A program made the position numbers and the translations under genes. A stretch of 14,741 nucleotides of DNA from Deltaproteobacteria bacterium (lineage in GTDB: Bacteria; Desulfobacterota; Syntrophia; Syntrophales; Fen-1087), in assembly GCA_026388595.1 (NCBI GenBank), contig JAPLJM010000178.1, positions 1-14,741 on the forward strand. The letters run 5' to 3'. Below the pieces are notes generated by a model, which was not told the origin of the DNA, searched no databases, and was given only the letters and a program-made list of their open reading frames with translations. Positions 13,034-14,741 of the stretch are shown here, piece after piece. Each line of letters begins with the position of its first letter. The first letter of the stretch is position 1.

Positions 13034-14741
13034 ATGAAAAAAGAAATGCTCATCAATGCTGTTCATCCTGAACAGAAGCGGATGGCCATTGTGGATGATG
13101 GCAAACTGATTGATTTCAACATCCAGATGGCTGTCAAAGAACCCATCACCGGGAACATTTACAAGGGTATCGTGCAAAAGGTCGAGCGCGGCCTGCAGGC
13201 GGCGTTCGTTCATTACGGCGGCCGGAAGGATGGTTTCCTGCCCCTGCGGGACGTCAGTCCAGAATACTTTACAGAACGCAAGGGGAATGGAAAAGACGGG
13301 AACCATGGTCAAGCGAAAACGTCCCTGAAAATCGGGCAGGAAGTGCTGGTCCAGGTGTTGAGAGAGGTCAGTGAGCGCAAAGGGGCGTTGCTGACCACCT
13401 ATATCTCCCTGCCCGGCCGTTATCTTGTCCTCCTGCCGAATAAGGAGAGCAGCGGCATCTCCAGAAAGATCGAAGATGAGGAAGACCGCAAGCGCCTGAA
13501 AGCCCTGATGGAACAGATTAAGATCGAAGAAGGGCTCGGCTTTATCATCCGCACTGCGGGGATGAACCGGACCAAGCAGGAGCTTGGACGGGATTATCAG
13601 CACCTTTCGCGATTGTGGAAAGAGATCCAGAAGCGCGGGAAAACGACCCCCGCTCCGTCGCTGATTTATCAGGAAAGCGATTTCGGGGTCTGTTCGCTCC
13701 GGGATTACTTCACTTCTGAAATAGAGGAAATCCTGGTGGATGACGTGGATACATTCCGGCAGATGCGGGCTTACTGCAAGGCCGTTGCGCCCCGAAACGT
13801 CCGGATGATCAAGCTCAACAAAGACAAGAAACCGATTTTCGACCGATATAATCTCGAAGATCAGATCCGCGTGATCTATCAGGAACGGGTGGATCTGAAG
13901 TCCGGCGGGTATCTGATCATTAACCCGACGGAAGCGATGATCACCATTGACGTCAATTCCGGACGGGCTTCCAATAAACGAAACGTGGAGGAAACAGCCT
14001 TCCGGACCAACCTCGAAGCAGCGGAGGAGGTCGCCCGGCAGTTGCGTCTGAGAGACTTGGGCGGACTGATCGTCATTGACTTTATCGACATGATCGATCG
14101 GAAGCATGAAGCGGAGGTAGAAAAGACTTTTAAAAAGGCCATGAGCGTCGACCGGGCCAGGGTCCAGCTCTCCAAGATTTCCAAGTTCGGCATTCTGGAA
14201 CTCTCCCGGCAGAAAAAACAGTCCACGATTCAGGAGATCAGCTATAACACCTGCCCCTTCTGCAAAGGGCGGGGGATCAGGCCTTCTCTGGAGTATGCGG
14301 CCCTGAGCGCCTTCCGGAAAATCGAATCCCAAGCGGTCAAAGGCATTTATTCCGTCTTTAAAATCACCCTGCCCTATGAGATCGCCGACTACGTGCTGAA
14401 CCAGAAGCGCATGGAAATCAGCAAGCTGGAATCCATCTACGATATGTCGATCTTTATCTCCGGGAGCCCTGACCTGCCCTGGGATGAATTGAAAAGCGAA
14501 TCCGTCGGGCGCGAACACCCGAAAGATATCGTTGTCGAAGAGGAAGACCAGTCCCCTGAAAATGAAGACTTCCTTGAACCCGACGATATCGAACCGGCGG
14601 AAAGCGTCAATCTAGAGAACGCGGACGTTGATAAGTCCGCCGGTGCGGCCGAATCTTCAGAAGCAATTGCCGCACCTGCCAAGAAAAAGTCACGCCGGCG
14701 GCCCCGGTTCCGGAGGAAGAAACACGCCGAAAAACAGACTG
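13034..14741 (+). CDS. Ribonuclease E/G family endoribonuclease (3' end cut by window edge)
   Basis: An open frame of 569 codons with no stop before the window ends. RNase E/G cleaves single-stranded RNA at AU-rich sites in rRNA maturation and mRNA decay. An S1 domain (about 38-130; GNIYKGIVQKVERGLQAAFV) is followed by the catalytic DNase-I-like domain. D306 and N308 in TIDVNSGR and D349 in GGLIVIDFIDM match the metal ligands of E. coli RNase E (D303, N305, D346). CPFCKGRG (C407, C410) is the zinc-link motif. From about 505 the tail is acidic (EEEDQSPENEDFLEPDD), then strongly basic (KKKSRRRPRFRRKK), unlike short RNase G. The start at 13034 has AAGGA 5 nt upstream. Whether it is called RNase E or G depends on the missing end. 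Confidence 0.95.
   Translation, partial: MKKEMLINAVHPEQKRMAIVDDGKLIDFNIQMAVKEPITGNIYKGIVQKVERGLQAAFVHYGGRKDGFLPLRDVSPEYFTERKGNGKDGNHGQAKTSLKIGQEVLVQVLREVSERKGALLTTYISLPGRYLVLLPNKESSGISRKIEDEEDRKRLKALMEQIKIEEGLGFIIRTAGMNRTKQELGRDYQHLSRLWKEIQKRGKTTPAPSLIYQESDFGVCSLRDYFTSEIEEILVDDVDTFRQMRAYCKAVAPRNVRMIKLNKDKKPIFDRYNLEDQIRVIYQERVDLKSGGYLIINPTEAMITIDVNSGRASNKRNVEETAFRTNLEAAEEVARQLRLRDLGGLIVIDFIDMIDRKHEAEVEKTFKKAMSVDRARVQLSKISKFGILELSRQKKQSTIQEISYNTCPFCKGRGIRPSLEYAALSAFRKIESQAVKGIYSVFKITLPYEIADYVLNQKRMEISKLESIYDMSIFISGSPDLPWDELKSESVGREHPKDIVVEEEDQSPENEDFLEPDDIEPAESVNLENADVDKSAGAAESSEAIAAPAKKKSRRRPRFRRKKHAEKQT

Noticed and set aside
12170..14518. 782-codon open frame on the minus strand
   Set aside because: It lies antisense to the yciO-type gene and the RNase E/G gene, both with clear family motifs. 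Its translation has no recognisable domain and no ribosome site was seen. It reflects codon bias of the real genes.

Overview
The window looks like chromosomal DNA from an anaerobic, Deltaproteobacteria-type organism (Desulfobacterota, possibly Syntrophales). This placement is an inference. It rests on the mix of a bacterial Ski2-like helicase, an RNase E/G protein, an acyl-phosphate fermentation module with an old-yellow-enzyme/Fe-S reductase and a hemerythrin, and GC-rich codon use with strong AGGAGG-like ribosome sites. No phage, transposase, CRISPR array or rRNA was seen.

The left part is on the minus strand. It holds ettA (an ABC-F translation factor, 300-1985), a tRNA-Glu(UUC) with its own near-consensus sigma70-type promoter (2327-2471), and a Ski2/Mtr4-like DExH helicase (2499-4574). 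The first 300 bases hold no gene. They contain an imperfect palindrome bounded by perfect 18-bp inverted repeats and a short 11-bp tandem repeat.

A divergent intergenic region at about 4575-4773 leads into a plus-strand cluster of six genes: a GAF-less PtsP-like Enzyme I, two adjacent and differently diverged phosphate acyl/butyryltransferase paralogues, a butyrate kinase, a FadH/enoate-reductase-type flavin/Fe-S oxidoreductase, and a hemerythrin-like protein. From the first transferase to the hemerythrin the genes overlap or nearly abut, so they are probably one transcript. The likely chemistry is acyl-CoA to acyl-phosphate to carboxylate plus ATP, coupled to reduction of a 2-enoate or dienoyl-CoA. 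Enzyme I adds a possible phosphoryl-transfer link to PEP/pyruvate. This module is the most interesting part of the window. Its two transferases keep complementary subsets of the family motifs.

After a second, inverted copy of the left-end repeat (12104-12190) comes a YciO/Sua5-type protein (12293-12901), a hairpin-rich leader, and an RNase E/G gene that starts at 13034 and runs off the right edge. No stop codon for it occurs within the window, and the long antisense open frame over it is spurious.
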